The position numbers and the translations under genes are program-made. From contig NZ_FOQK01000012.1 of the NCBI RefSeq assembly GCF_900113715.1, positions 28,260 through 92,259 on the forward strand: a DNA stretch of 64,000 nucleotides, given 5' to 3'. The notes beneath the pieces are model-generated. The model made no database searches. It had not been told where the DNA came from and was given only the letters and a program-made list of their open reading frames with translations. The stretch comes from Pseudoselenomonas ruminantium (GTDB lineage: Bacteria > Bacillota > Negativicutes > Selenomonadales > Selenomonadaceae). How positions within the stretch are numbered: position 1 is the stretch's first letter; every line of letters begins with the position of its first letter. Shown here in pieces: positions 36,103 to 44,261 of the stretch.

Positions 36103-36597
36103 GTGTCAGAATTGTCTAAGCTGAGGAGACTGCCGGTTTACTTGTGCATCCTGGGCATATTGCTAGGGCTCGGGGATGTGCTGAGCCAGCCCTGCCTGTT
36201 CGTCAAGGCAGGCGGGCAGCGGGTGGCAGTCGTGCCCGCTGCACCGGGAACATCATTCACCATCCATTTCATTCATTCGGTGCAGAAGACACCGGTTTGG
36301 GAGAATCTGGCGGTGGCTCCAGATGGCAGCAGTTTTGTTCTTCACTCGACACGATATCAGTCTTTTGGCGTCGGGCTGCCCTTCCTTGAGCAGGAGGGCA
36401 ATTTCCGGCAGGAAGGCGATTACTACATCATGGATGACATGGAGCGGCATTTTCCGCGTCTCACGCTGAGGACTGGCGTCGGTACGAAGCTGACGCTGAC
36501 TTTGGGCGGGCGCAGATACCGTCTCTATGAATCGTATCCGCCGGGAACGCCGGTAGAACTATTTGTCAGTCCATTAGGGAAAGGAATGTTATCATGA
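36103..36597 (+). CDS. DUF1850 domain-containing protein of TAXI transporter operon
   Basis: 164-residue protein with one N-terminal hydrophobic segment and the DUF1850 pattern FIHSVQKTPVWENLAV followed by STRYQSFGVGLPF. DUF1850 genes regularly sit between TAXI receptor and permease genes; the function is unknown. Start choice: GTG 36103 directly follows GAGAGGG; TTG 36112 gives better spacing; an ATG at 36061 in frame lies in the hairpin and is less likely. The end overlaps the permease start by four bases. Confidence 0.83.
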   Translation: MSELSKLRRLPVYLCILGILLGLGDVLSQPCLFVKAGGQRVAVVPAAPGTSFTIHFIHSVQKTPVWENLAVAPDGSSFVLHSTRYQSFGVGLPFLEQEGNFRQEGDYYIMDDMERHFPRLTLRTGVGTKLTLTLGGRRYRLYESYPPGTPVELFVSPLGKGMLS

Positions 36598-38522
36598 AAG
36601 AGTCTGAAGCAAAAAAGGCCGAGGACATCCTGAAGAAATATGACAAGGAGTCCGACACCATGGAATACACGGGCTTGATGGCGAAGATTGTCGCCGCCAT
36701 CGCCATCGCGTTTTCCGTCTTTCAGCTGTATACCGCTACGTTTGGCGTACTGGATGCCCAGCTGCAGCGCGGCGTCCATCTGGGATTTGGCCTGGCGCTG
36801 GTCTATCTGCTGTATCCGACCTGCAAGTCGTGGTCGCGCCATAGGCTGCATCCCTTCGATCTGCTGCTTGCGATACTCGGTGCGGCTGCACCGGCCTATA
36901 TCATCTACGAGTATCAGAATCTCGTGCTGCGCGCAGGCACGGTCTCCGATATCGATCTTGGTGTCGGCCTGCTGGGCATCCTGCTGGTCATCGAGGCGAC
37001 GCGCCGCGTGGTCGGCTTGCCGATGGTCTGTGTCGTATTGGCGTTCCTGGCCTATGCCTTTGCCGGTCCGTATATGCCGGGGGTGCTGGCCCATCGCGGC
37101 TTGACGGTCTCGCAGCTCGTCAGCCATCTGTACTTCACGACCGAGGGCATCTTTGGCATCCCGCTCGGCGTATCGTCGACGTTCATCTTCCTGTTCATCC
37201 TGTTTGGTGCTTATCTGGAGTCGACGGGGCTCGGCAAGTTCTTCATCGATCTTGCTAATTCAATCGCTGGTTGGGCCAGCGGCGGCCCAGCCAAGGTGGC
37301 AGTCCTGTCCTCGGGGCTTATGGGCACGGTGTCGGGCAGCTCGGTAGCTAACGTTGTCGGCACAGGTTCGCTGACCATCCCGATGATGAAGAAGCTCGGC
37401 TACCACAAGAATTTTGCGGGTGCAGTTGAGGCAGCCGCTTCGACGGGCGGTCAGCTCATGCCGCCGGTCATGGGCGCAGCTGCCTTCCTGATGGCCGAGT
37501 TTGTCGGTGTGCCCTATATCGATATCGTCAAGGCGGCTGTCGTGCCGGCCTTCCTGTATTTTGCTGGTGTCTGGCTCGGCGTCCACTTCGAGGCCAAACG
37601 TGAGAACCTCAAGGGCATCCCGCGCGACCAGCTGCCGAAAATCATGACGCTTGTCCGCGAGCGCGGCCATCTGGCCATTCCGCTGATCCTCATCGTCTAC
37701 CTGCTCGTCTCGGGCTATACGCCGATGCGGGCGGCGCTCGTTGCCATTGTCCTTTCGATCGTCTGCTCGGCTTTGCGCAAGTCGACGCGCATGAAACCGA
37801 TTGAGATCGTGCGTGGCCTTGAAAATGGTGCGCGCAACGTGCTGGGCGTGCTCGTGGCCTGTGCGGCGGCCGGTATCATCATCGGCGTCGTCACGAAGAC
37901 GGGCGTCGGCCTCAAGCTGGCCTCGGGGCTCCTGCAGCTCTCGGGCGGGATGCTGCTGCCGACGATGTTCTTCACGATGATCACGGCCATCATCCTCGGC
38001 ATGGGGGTGCCGACGACGGCCAACTACGTCATCACTTCGACGATTGCGGCGCCGGCTCTTGTGCAGATGGGGGTGCCGGTGTTGGCTGCGCATATGTTTG
38101 TCTTCTACTTCGGCATCATCGCCGACGTCACGCCGCCAGTCGCATTGGCCGCCTATGCCGGTTCGGGGATCAGTGGCGGTAACGCCTTGAAGACTGGCAT
38201 CAATGCGTCGAAACTCGCCATTGCAGCCTTCATCATCCCGTATATCTTCGTCTTGTCGCCAGTGCTATTGATGATGGAAGGTTCCGTAGTGGAGCTGCTG
38301 TTCTCGACAGTCACGGCTCTGGCGGGCATGATTGCGCTCTCGTCGGCGCTGATCGGCTATCTGGCAGCCAACTGCCTGTGGCTGGAGCGCATCCTGCTCG
38401 TCGTGGGCGGCCTGCTGATGATCCAGCCAGGGCTTTTGACCGACGCCATCGGCCTGACGCTGTTTGGTGCGGTGCTGGCGTATCAGTTCAAGCGTCGCAA
38501 AAGCGAAGCACAGACCGTTTAA
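36594..38522 (+). CDS. TRAP transporter fused permease, TAXI type
   Basis: 642-residue fusion of the small (4-span) and large (12-span) membrane subunits of a secondary, ion-driven TRAP transporter. The N-terminal 170 residues form the small unit. Large-unit motifs are GLMGTVSGSSVANVVGTGS, EAAASTGGQLMPPVMGAAAF and MGVPTTANYVI. ATG 36594 overlaps the DUF1850 stop. A strong terminator follows. Confidence 0.94.
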   Translation: MKESEAKKAEDILKKYDKESDTMEYTGLMAKIVAAIAIAFSVFQLYTATFGVLDAQLQRGVHLGFGLALVYLLYPTCKSWSRHRLHPFDLLLAILGAAAPAYIIYEYQNLVLRAGTVSDIDLGVGLLGILLVIEATRRVVGLPMVCVVLAFLAYAFAGPYMPGVLAHRGLTVSQLVSHLYFTTEGIFGIPLGVSSTFIFLFILFGAYLESTGLGKFFIDLANSIAGWASGGPAKVAVLSSGLMGTVSGSSVANVVGTGSLTIPMMKKLGYHKNFAGAVEAAASTGGQLMPPVMGAAAFLMAEFVGVPYIDIVKAAVVPAFLYFAGVWLGVHFEAKRENLKGIPRDQLPKIMTLVRERGHLAIPLILIVYLLVSGYTPMRAALVAIVLSIVCSALRKSTRMKPIEIVRGLENGARNVLGVLVACAAAGIIIGVVTKTGVGLKLASGLLQLSGGMLLPTMFFTMITAIILGMGVPTTANYVITSTIAAPALVQMGVPVLAAHMFVFYFGIIADVTPPVALAAYAGSGISGGNALKTGINASKLAIAAFIIPYIFVLSPVLLMMEGSVVELLFSTVTALAGMIALSSALIGYLAANCLWLERILLVVGGLLMIQPGLLTDAIGLTLFGAVLAYQFKRRKSEAQTV

Positions 38523-38542
38523 AACTTGACTTGGATAAATTG

Positions 38543-38579
38543 AAAGCGCCCCGGTTTCTGTTGAAACCGGGGCGCTTTT
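38543..38579 (+). terminator. Strong bidirectional terminator
   Basis: AAAGCGCCCCGGTTTC and GAAACCGGGGCGCTTT are 16-base perfect arms with a TGTT loop; T runs flank both sides, so it can also end the minus-strand gene at 38593. Confidence 0.93.
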
Positions 38580-38592
38580 CGACGTCCATGGA

Positions 38593-38790
38593 CTATCCTT
38601 GCTGCTGCAATGCTTTCCACAGAACTGCGGAGCTCAGGGTATCACCATGACGTTCAAACGCTTCCTGCATTTTTTGACCTAGTCCCACCGTATCCAACAG
38701 GATATCTTCAGCCTTGGTCTGCAACAGGAAGAAATCCTCTTCCAGCATTGCAAAGCTGGTGGCGGCTCGATCGGCATTCAGACTATTCAC
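38593..38790 (-). CDS. Small protein of unknown function
   Basis: 65 residues from GTG 38790, with GGGAGGG at ideal distance upstream on the minus strand. Charged and helical with no membrane span: the middle reads LEEDFFLLQTKAEDILLD and it ends in KALQQQG. I do not recognise the family. An open frame extends upstream to 38967 but without ribosome binding site. It lies between a shared terminator and the tRNA-Ser promoter region. Confidence 0.6.
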   Translation of the reverse strand: MNSLNADRAATSFAMLEEDFFLLQTKAEDILLDTVGLGQKMQEAFERHGDTLSSAVLWKALQQQG

Positions 38791-38978
38791 ACCGGACCCT
38801 CCCGTTGTATGTCGTCGGTCTTGCAGGACCGCACTATTATTATAGTCGAAAGAAGGGCGTTTCGCAATAACGAACCGACGATAATCTAATATACTTTTAA
38901 ACAAACAACACAGAAAAATGGTGGCGAGAAGAGGGGAAAGAACAGGAAAAAACTTATCAGAAAACATGGTTTGAAACC

Positions 38979-39008
38979 TTTACAAATGCTATCACCGTGT
39001 GCTATAAT
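38979..39008 (+). promoter_or_regulatory. Promoter of tRNA-Ser
   Basis: TTTACA, an 18-base spacer and TATAAT end 21 bases before the tRNA. Confidence 0.75.
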
Positions 39009-39029
39009 ATTTTTGTTCGCAACGAACAC

Positions 39030-39118
39030 GGAGAGGTGTCCGAGTGGTCGAAGGTGCTTGACTCGAAATCAAGTGTGGTTAATAGCCACCGTGGGTTCGA
39101 ATCCCACCCTCTCTGCCA
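39030..39118 (+). tRNA. tRNA-Ser (CGA anticodon)
   Basis: Class II tRNA with a long variable arm. Acceptor GGAGAGG pairs with CCTCTCT (one G-U), the anticodon stem CTTGA/TCAAG encloses CTCGAAA with anticodon CGA, the T-arm contains GGTTCGAATCC, and CCA is encoded at 39116-39118. The 3' half is the integration site of the element that follows. Confidence 0.96.
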
Positions 39119-39156
39119 TTGATATCATTGGTCTCGTGAGTTTTCACGGGGCCTTT
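39060..39156 (+). repeat. attL of integrative element (tRNA 3' half plus terminator)
   Basis: 97 bases from the anticodon loop of tRNA-Ser through its terminator are repeated in direct orientation at 51558-51653. The first 63 bases are identical; then there is one T/A mismatch at 39123 and a one-base difference in the T run. Integration therefore leaves the tRNA gene complete on the left. Confidence 0.93.
39130..39156 (+). terminator. Terminator of tRNA-Ser, inside attL
   Basis: GGTCTCGTGA and TCACGGGGCC pair around GTTT, followed by six T. A copy is present in attR. Confidence 0.8.
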
Positions 39157-39179
39157 TTTGTGCGTGTTTTTGGGGTGTC

Positions 39180-39201
39180 TGTCGGGTAACTGTCGGGTAA
39201 C
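39180..39201 (+). promoter_or_regulatory. Candidate integrase arm-binding sites
   Basis: Two adjacent exact copies of TGTCGGGTAAC lie 24 bases inside attL. A third (GTCGGGTAAC) lies at 51373-51382 inside attR. The placement at both ends fits arm-type sites of a tyrosine integrase; this is inferred from position. Confidence 0.5.
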
Positions 39202-39265
39202 GCGCGGGCGGTTTTGTTTCCGCTGCTGGGCGTTTAGGGCCGTTTTTACGGGGCAGCTGAGGGGT

Positions 39266-39309
39266 GGACCATCTTGCAGCAGGGCTGCGGGATGGTCCTA
39301 TTTTTATTT
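39266..39309 (+). terminator. Hairpin near left end of integrative element
   Basis: GGACCATC and GATGGTCC enclose a GC-rich loop and are followed on the plus strand by TATTTTTATTT. It overlaps the end of the integrase gene and would stop transcription entering from the tRNA side. Confidence 0.6.
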
Positions 39310-40524
39310 CAGCTGTTTCTTTTTGGCCGCGGCTTTTGGGTCGAGGGTGACGATGTTTTCCATGTCATCCTGGAGCCAGTCGCTGACGGCGGTCTTGTTT
39401 TCGTCGTTGATGTGCGTATAAATATCCATGGTGATCTGGATGGTGCTGTGCCCGAGCTGTTCCTGGATGTCCTTGAAGTCGAACCGATGGGAGGCCTTCA
39501 TGCGGCTGGCCATGTCGTGGCGCAGCATGTGGAAGGTGGTCTTGATGCCGAGCTTTTTGCGGATCTTGATGTATTGGGAGGAGAAGACGCAGGGGCTGAT
39601 GTATTCCCCGGCGTTTCCTGTGAATACGAGCTCGGGATGCTCCCAGTGGCCGGTCTGCAGGCGGCGCCGTAGCTGCTGGGTCTTGTAGGCGGCAAGTTCC
39701 TGGCAGAGGGCGGGGGGCAGGTAGAGCTGGCGACGGCTTTTGGTCGTCTTGGGCTCAGTGAGGTAGATGGGGCAGTGCGCCATGCCTTCTTCGCGCCGCC
39801 CGTTGACGAGGGCATGGCGGACTTTGAGCCAGCCTTCCTCAAGGTCAAGGTCGCTCCAGTGCAGGGCCAGCAGTTCGCCACGCCGCAGGCCCGTCATGAA
39901 TTCGGTCAGCATGATCTGCCGCCAGCAGTAGTAGCGGGAGGGGGCGCTAAGGAGCGCCTCGCGCTGCTCTTTGGTGGGGGCGACGAATGGTTTCTTGGCC
40001 GGTTTTTGCGGCAGCTCCAGGTCACTGGCGGGGTTCTCGCTGATGAGTTTCAGCTTGACAGCCCGTGCGAAGGCCATGCGCATGATGGTGCGGAAGTATC
40101 TGGCCTCGGTGTAGTGGGGGTAGAGCCGCTTGTTGATGATGTACTGCAGGTCAAAGCTTGAGAGGGCATCTAGGGCGATGCTGCCCGCGTGCTCTTTGGC
40201 AATGGCCAGCATGTGCTGGTAGCCGTCGGCGGTGGTCGGGCGGATGTGTGGCCGCGAGTAGGTCTCGAACCAGCGGTCGAGCCAGGTGGCCACGGTCATC
40301 TGGCTGGCTAAGATTGCCGTCTGGCTGATGTATTTTTCCTTGAGCCTTGCCAGGGCTGCCTGGGCCTCCTTGCGGGTGCGGGCAGTCTTTGTCCGCTTGA
40401 TGAGGCGGCCGGTGCGGCCGTCGTAGCCGACGGATACCTGGGCGATCCAGCGGTCATGGGCCCGGTCTTTGTAGATGGAGCCCTCGCCGGCGCCGCGATG
40501 GCTTGTCTTGTTTTTGGTTGTCAT
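39304..40524 (-). CDS. int: Tyrosine recombinase/integrase of the element
   Basis: 406-residue phage-type integrase that would recombine attP with the tRNA-Ser gene. An N-terminal AP2-like arm-binding domain (GEGSIYKDRAHDRWIAQVSV) and SAM-like core-binding domain precede the catalytic domain with its residues: Arg in TGLRRGELLAL, HMLRHDMAS (His-x-x-Arg), LGH and the nucleophile Tyr in TMDIYTH. ATG 40524 is preceded by AGGAGTG. It is transcribed toward attL and lies 148 bases from it, the usual arrangement. Confidence 0.94.
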   Translation of the reverse strand: MTTKNKTSHRGAGEGSIYKDRAHDRWIAQVSVGYDGRTGRLIKRTKTARTRKEAQAALARLKEKYISQTAILASQMTVATWLDRWFETYSRPHIRPTTADGYQHMLAIAKEHAGSIALDALSSFDLQYIINKRLYPHYTEARYFRTIMRMAFARAVKLKLISENPASDLELPQKPAKKPFVAPTKEQREALLSAPSRYYCWRQIMLTEFMTGLRRGELLALHWSDLDLEEGWLKVRHALVNGRREEGMAHCPIYLTEPKTTKSRRQLYLPPALCQELAAYKTQQLRRRLQTGHWEHPELVFTGNAGEYISPCVFSSQYIKIRKKLGIKTTFHMLRHDMASRMKASHRFDFKDIQEQLGHSTIQITMDIYTHINDENKTAVSDWLQDDMENIVTLDPKAAAKKKQLK

Positions 40525-40565
40525 TTCCTGTCACTCCTTTTGGTTGTGTCAGGAAAGATGTGGAT

Positions 40566-40714
40566 TTATCCACGCGTTGGTGGATAAGTTTGTGGATAAC
40601 TTGTGATTTTGTTGTGAGTAATCGGTGGATAAGTTTCAAGGTGGGTACGGTTGCGGGATATGTTGCAGGGACGTTTGCAGGTCTCTTTGCGGGCCTATTG
40701 TGCCTTGTGGATAG
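40566..40714. promoter_or_regulatory. Cluster of DnaA-box-like sites (possible origin of the element)
   Basis: Five 9-mers close to TTATCCACA: 40566-40574 (plus), 40579-40587, 40591-40599 (exact match), 40624-40632 and 40706-40714 (minus). Three share the longer form GTGGATAAGTT or GTGGATAACTT. They lie just upstream of int in a 287-base gap with no credible gene. Such clustering suggests an origin used by the excised circle, or DnaA control of int. Confidence 0.6.
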
Positions 40715-40811
40715 CCGCAAGGGCTTATGGCACAAGGGCTCGCGGCGATGCTAAGACGTACCTGAATTTGTAGACATATCCTTTTTAGTAGTGAGGCCGT
40801 GCGGCTATCTG

Positions 40812-41234
40812 TCAGCGCTGGTTCGGGTTCATGCTGGCAAGTATCAGCTGGACGGCCTGGCGCTGCTCCGGCGCGAGGATGGCGAGCTGTTCCATGATGC
40901 GGCGGTTGACGCTGTCACGGTTGGCGCCGATGAGGTAGTCGACGGTGACGTCGAAGAAGGCCGCGATGCGCGGCAGACGTTCGACGCTGGGGAAGGAGCG
41001 GCCTTGTTCCCAGTTGGCGTAGGTCGTATTCGGAACGCCGAGAATCTCGGCCATCTGGTTCTGCTTGATGAGTAGTTCCTGCCGCAGGGATTTCAGGCGC
41101 TGCGGGAAGAGGTTGTCACGGGCGTCCTGGGCGGCAAGGGCGTCGAGGCGTTCCTTGAGGTCCGGGCGCACGGTTTCGATTGACTGGTCAAGATTTGTAG
41201 GCTCTGTTCTGTCGTGCTTTGTTTTTTCGTTCAC
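40812..41234 (-). CDS. XRE-family transcriptional regulator (probable element repressor)
   Basis: 140 residues: a charged N-terminal 40 residues, then a helix-turn-helix of the Cro/CI type (QNQMAEILGVPNTTYANWEQG) and a short C-terminal helix region with VDYLIGANRD as in many XRE proteins. GTG 41234 follows GGAGG. It is divergent from the Xis-like gene at 41480, so the 245-base gap between them is the likely switch region. I infer that it keeps the element integrated. Confidence 0.85.
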   Translation of the reverse strand: MNEKTKHDRTEPTNLDQSIETVRPDLKERLDALAAQDARDNLFPQRLKSLRQELLIKQNQMAEILGVPNTTYANWEQGRSFPSVERLPRIAAFFDVTVDYLIGANRDSVNRRIMEQLAILAPEQRQAVQLILASMNPNQR

Positions 41235-41479
41235 CTTTAAGCCTCCTTTCGTCTTTATTTTACCATAGTACGGCGCAAAATACCATTAAATACGACTTAA
41301 ATCCGCTATAATCACTAAAATATAGTAGACAACAATAGGAAATGGATGTATAATAAAACTAACAGATGGGGATTATGCTGCTAAAATTATTTATCTACTG
41401 GTAATATTAAAAACTTTAGCGGCGTTTGTCCTTGTGGGTAGGATTATCCCTGCTGATTTTTGCGGAAGGATGTGGATGT

Positions 41480-41692
41480 ATGGAGGACACAGAAAAGATT
41501 CTTTTGTCGGTGCAGGAGTTTTCGAAGGTGACGGGCCTCGGGGAGAAGTCGATCCGGCGGCTGTCGCATGTGCGCGGGTTTCCGGCGATTCGCATCGGGC
41601 ATCGCATCATGATTCATAAGCGGTCGGCGGAGGTGTGGCTCGCGGATTGTGCGGCGCATCAGGATGCGTGCCTGCCGTCGATTGAGATCTGA
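41480..41692 (+). CDS. Excisionase-like helix-turn-helix protein
   Basis: 70-residue DNA-binding protein with the MerR/Xis-type winged helix: LLSVQEFSKVTGLGEKSIRR, a short loop, FPAIRIGHRIMIHKRSAEVWL. GGAAGGA precedes ATG 41480; an upstream in-frame ATG at 41426 has no site. It is the first gene of the rightward operon and its stop overlaps the start of the next gene (TGATG). Probably directs excision. Confidence 0.8.
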   Translation: MEDTEKILLSVQEFSKVTGLGEKSIRRLSHVRGFPAIRIGHRIMIHKRSAEVWLADCAAHQDACLPSIEI

Positions 41693-42057
41693 TGGATACG
41701 CTGGGCGGGTGGATGCAGGAGATCCGCTATTTTTATAAGCGGCAGCTGTCGTTTCCGCTGTCCACCCATGCGCAGGCGCTCTGGTCGTATTTGATGTATC
41801 GGGGCAATGAGGCGTTCTGGCATTTCCCCATCCGGCTGTCGCTGATGGAGCTGGCGGGGGCCACGGGGATGTCGCTGACGATGGTCAAGCGGGCGCGCCG
41901 CGAGCTGGAGGAGTATGGCTATATCCGGCACAAGGCTTTTGGCGGCAACCGGCCCGCGGGGTATTATATGCTCTCGTGCATCCATATCGGCCAGCAGATG
42001 GGGCCAAAGCTTACGAATCTGTCGAAGGATAGGGCGGAGGCGGATAAGGAGGCGTGA
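41692..42057 (+). CDS. Winged-helix protein, replication-initiator-like
   Basis: 121 residues with a clear wHTH: PIRLSLMELAGATGMSLTMV followed by RARRELEEYGYIRHK. The N-terminal AQALWSYLMYRGNEAF is the pattern seen in N-terminal domains of phage and plasmid replication proteins (DnaD or RepA N-terminal type), but the protein stops before any second domain. Function could be replication or regulation; the DnaA-box cluster nearby makes replication attractive. It is translationally coupled to the Xis-like gene. Confidence 0.65.
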   Translation: MDTLGGWMQEIRYFYKRQLSFPLSTHAQALWSYLMYRGNEAFWHFPIRLSLMELAGATGMSLTMVKRARRELEEYGYIRHKAFGGNRPAGYYMLSCIHIGQQMGPKLTNLSKDRAEADKEA

Positions 42058-42201
42058 GCGCTACGGCAGCGTTCCTTGCGGGGGGCGCAAGGGGCTTTTG
42101 TTGTCAGTTGGTTTTCCGCGCGAGATGGGGAGGCGACGGCTTTTGCCCGTGCGGAGGTATGTGGTAGCGGTTTGAGGAGGAGTTATAAGGGAGATTTTAA
42201 A

Positions 42202-42402
42202 TTGGCACAATCGAATGAGGCTTTGTCAGAGTATGAGTGTTTTCGGGGCAGTACTGCCGAGGAGTGCGAGATCCTGGACGTCTACCGGCGTGTGGGGATA
42301 CTGATCCGGTTTGACCGGTCAAGGATGCTGGCACTGGTAAATGACGTGGCGGTGGCGCGGATTGCCCCCGCAGATAGCGAGAGGAGGAGTTCTCATGGAT
42401 AA
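42202..42402 (+). CDS. Small hypothetical protein
   Basis: 66 residues from TTG 42202, with AAGGGAG eight bases upstream. Mixed charged, no membrane span; the middle reads DVYRRVGILIRFDRSRMLAL. A TTGACCGGTCAA palindrome lies inside it (42311-42322). It overlaps the next gene by eight bases. No family recognised. The 144 bases before it hold nothing else I can support. Confidence 0.55.
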   Translation: MAQSNEALSEYECFRGSTAEECEILDVYRRVGILIRFDRSRMLALVNDVAVARIAPADSERRSSHG

Positions 42403-42907
42403 TGCGATTCGGGTGCGGATTGATGGGCCGCAGGCGCTCTATATTGCCGACTGCCTGCGGCGGGAACGGCAGGCGGCGCATCTGCCGCTCGGGCCTGGGA
42501 GTCTTGTGGCTTACTGGCAGCAGCTTATCGAGGAGCGGCTAGACGGCGATGGCTTTTTCCTTTGGGTGCCGCTCCATATTGCGCCGCACGGCGCGGAGCT
42601 TGCCGAGAGCTATGATCTTACGGGAAATGATGTGCTCGATATCGCCATTGCGCTTAGCGATTGGGGCTATGATCATATGGCAAGGCTTTGGGCGCAGCTT
42701 TATGCGAGCCTTGCCTGGAATGTGGCCCGGGAAATCCTGCCCGCGGGGTTGATGCGGGGCCGTGAGTATATCGATCTTTCCACCATCGGCGGGCGGCGGT
42801 TCTTTGAAAACGGCATGCACCGCCGCGACCGGGAGCATGGCATCTCAAAGCGCCCGCCTATGTCACTTCGCGAGCAGTTTGTTTTCGCGCAGCGGAGGGA
42901 GGGGTGA
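42395..42907 (+). CDS. Hypothetical protein of integrative element
   Basis: 170 residues from ATG 42395 with a strong GAGGAGGAG site. Soluble; rich in aromatic residues around residues 30-110 (YWQQLIEERLDGDGFFLWVP, LSDWGYDHMARLWAQLYASL) and basic at the C-terminus (HRRDREHGISKRP). I do not recognise a family. The stop overlaps the start of the next gene by four bases, so it belongs to the rightward operon. Confidence 0.6.
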   Translation: MDNAIRVRIDGPQALYIADCLRRERQAAHLPLGPGSLVAYWQQLIEERLDGDGFFLWVPLHIAPHGAELAESYDLTGNDVLDIAIALSDWGYDHMARLWAQLYASLAWNVAREILPAGLMRGREYIDLSTIGGRRFFENGMHRRDREHGISKRPPMSLREQFVFAQRREG

Positions 42908-43572
42908 CTATGCTGTCGGATAAGGCACGGAAACTCCTGACGGCCATCGAAAAGCGCGGCGGCGGGGTTATCGAGGAGTATCAGCTCCGCGATGCGACGG
43001 GCCTCAGCCACGGCAGTATCGTCGCCGCCCGCCAGGAGCTGGTGGCGGCAGGCTGTTTGCAGCTGGGCAAGTCCTGCCGCAAACTCATCTATACGCTGAC
43101 GGGTCAGCGGCTGCCTGTGACGCAGCAGGGGGACGCGTTGACTGGTAAGCAGGCGACCGTGATGGAGCAGGATGGGGTGACTGGTCAGCAGGCGGATAGG
43201 ATGGCCGCGGCGGACGCGTTGACTGGTCAGTGCAGCGATATGGCTGGGCGGCGGGATCCACAGGCGAGCCCTTTGACGCGTCAAGCCGAGCTGGGGGAAA
43301 GCGGCGAGGGGAGAACTGAAAAGCAGCCGGGGAAGGCAAAAGCGGCAAATGCCAGGGACGGCGTCTTCTTTGCGCCGGCGATGCCGCATGTGGCGGGCAT
43401 CTATTACGACTTTGACGAGTGGACGGACGCGCTGATGCATGCGCTCGGCGATTGCCTCGACATCAGCGAAAGCCTCGTGGAAGATGGCGCCTATACCGTC
43501 TATTCCCATGACTTTGCGTGCGAGGATACCTATCGTACCGAAACGACGAGCGACGGCTTTGTCGTCGTGTAG
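42904..43572 (+). CDS. Winged-helix protein with palindrome-coded TGQ repeats
   Basis: 222 residues. The N-terminal 55 form a winged helix (VIEEYQLRDATGLSHGSIVA then RQELVAAGCLQLG). Residues about 63-125 contain a recurring L/V-T-G-Q/K/R peptide, each copy encoded by a 12-base palindrome of the TTGACTGGTCAG type. The C-terminal part (FDEWTDALMHALGDCLDISE) is acidic. GTG 42904 overlaps the previous stop; ATG 42910 is an alternative. The repeated palindromes may matter as DNA sites as much as for the protein. Confidence 0.6.
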   Translation: MTMLSDKARKLLTAIEKRGGGVIEEYQLRDATGLSHGSIVAARQELVAAGCLQLGKSCRKLIYTLTGQRLPVTQQGDALTGKQATVMEQDGVTGQQADRMAAADALTGQCSDMAGRRDPQASPLTRQAELGESGEGRTEKQPGKAKAANARDGVFFAPAMPHVAGIYYDFDEWTDALMHALGDCLDISESLVEDGAYTVYSHDFACEDTYRTETTSDGFVVV

Positions 43573-43627
43573 AATAGCTTTGCGGGCGGGAGAACCTGCC
43601 CGCTTTTGTATGGGAAAGGAGCAAACG

Positions 43628-44179
43628 ATGCGCGTATTCCTGAATCCTGGCCATGCCCTGGGCGGCAGGCCTGACCCCGGCTGCACGAATCCACGCTGCC
43701 AGCTGCGCGAGTGTGACCTGGCGCTGACTTATGGATCGCTATGCGGCAAGTATCTGGAGGCGGCCGGCTGCGAGGTAAAACTTTTGCAGAGCCATAACCT
43801 CGCTGGCGAAAGCCCGGGATTTCCCTGCGTCGTCGATACCGCAAATGCGTGGGGCGCAGACGTCTTTATCAGTATCCACGTCAACGCGGGCGGCGGCAGG
43901 GGCGCTGAAACCTACTGTTATAGCACGGAAGGCGCGGGCGGCAGGCTCGCTGCCTGCATCCAAAACCAGCTTGTCAGAAGCCTCGCGCCCATCGACCCAG
44001 GCTACCGCGACCGCGGCGTCAAAGCGCACCCGAGTTTCTGCGTGCTAAGAAATACCACCATGCCCGCCGTGCTCGTCGAGGTGGGATTTATCGATAGCGA
44101 CGACGTGGGACTGCTGACGCTGCACGGGGATGGGATTGCAAGGGCTATCGCGCGGGGCGCGACGGATTACTGGCAATAA
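43628..44179 (+). CDS. N-acetylmuramoyl-L-alanine amidase (Amidase_3)
   Basis: 183-residue zinc amidase cleaving the bond between MurNAc and L-Ala in peptidoglycan. Motifs: FLNPGHALGG (first His), ECDLAL (Glu), ISIHVNAG (second His) and AVLVEVGFIDS (catalytic Glu). There is no signal peptide or cell-wall binding domain, so it resembles a phage lysin released with a holin rather than a secreted autolysin; no holin is obvious except that the YvrJ-type protein downstream is a small membrane protein. AAAGGAG precedes ATG 43628. Confidence 0.88.
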   Translation: MRVFLNPGHALGGRPDPGCTNPRCQLRECDLALTYGSLCGKYLEAAGCEVKLLQSHNLAGESPGFPCVVDTANAWGADVFISIHVNAGGGRGAETYCYSTEGAGGRLAACIQNQLVRSLAPIDPGYRDRGVKAHPSFCVLRNTTMPAVLVEVGFIDSDDVGLLTLHGDGIARAIARGATDYWQ

Positions 44180-44190
44180 AGATAAAGAAC

Positions 44191-44240
44191 AGCCCCACAC
44201 GGCAGACAAAACGCATCGTCTGCTGTGTAGGGCTGTTTTC
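44191..44240 (+). terminator. Terminator between amidase and minus-strand gene
   Basis: AACAGCCC CACACGGCAGAC pairs with GTCTGCTGTGT A GGGCTGTT, followed by TTTCC; A-rich sequence on the other side lets it serve both convergent genes. Confidence 0.88.
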
Positions 44241-44261
44241 CGTAATAAAAACTAAGAATCC

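Noticed and set aside
40503..40754. 83-codon plus-strand frame upstream of int
   Set aside because: It starts inside the integrase gene and reads through the DnaA-box cluster; the repeats explain its composition.
43085..43284. Direct-repeat array as a centromere-like or iteron set
   Set aside because: The TTGAC-type palindromes here are irregularly spaced and also occur far away, so I describe them as a dispersed motif and do not claim iterons.
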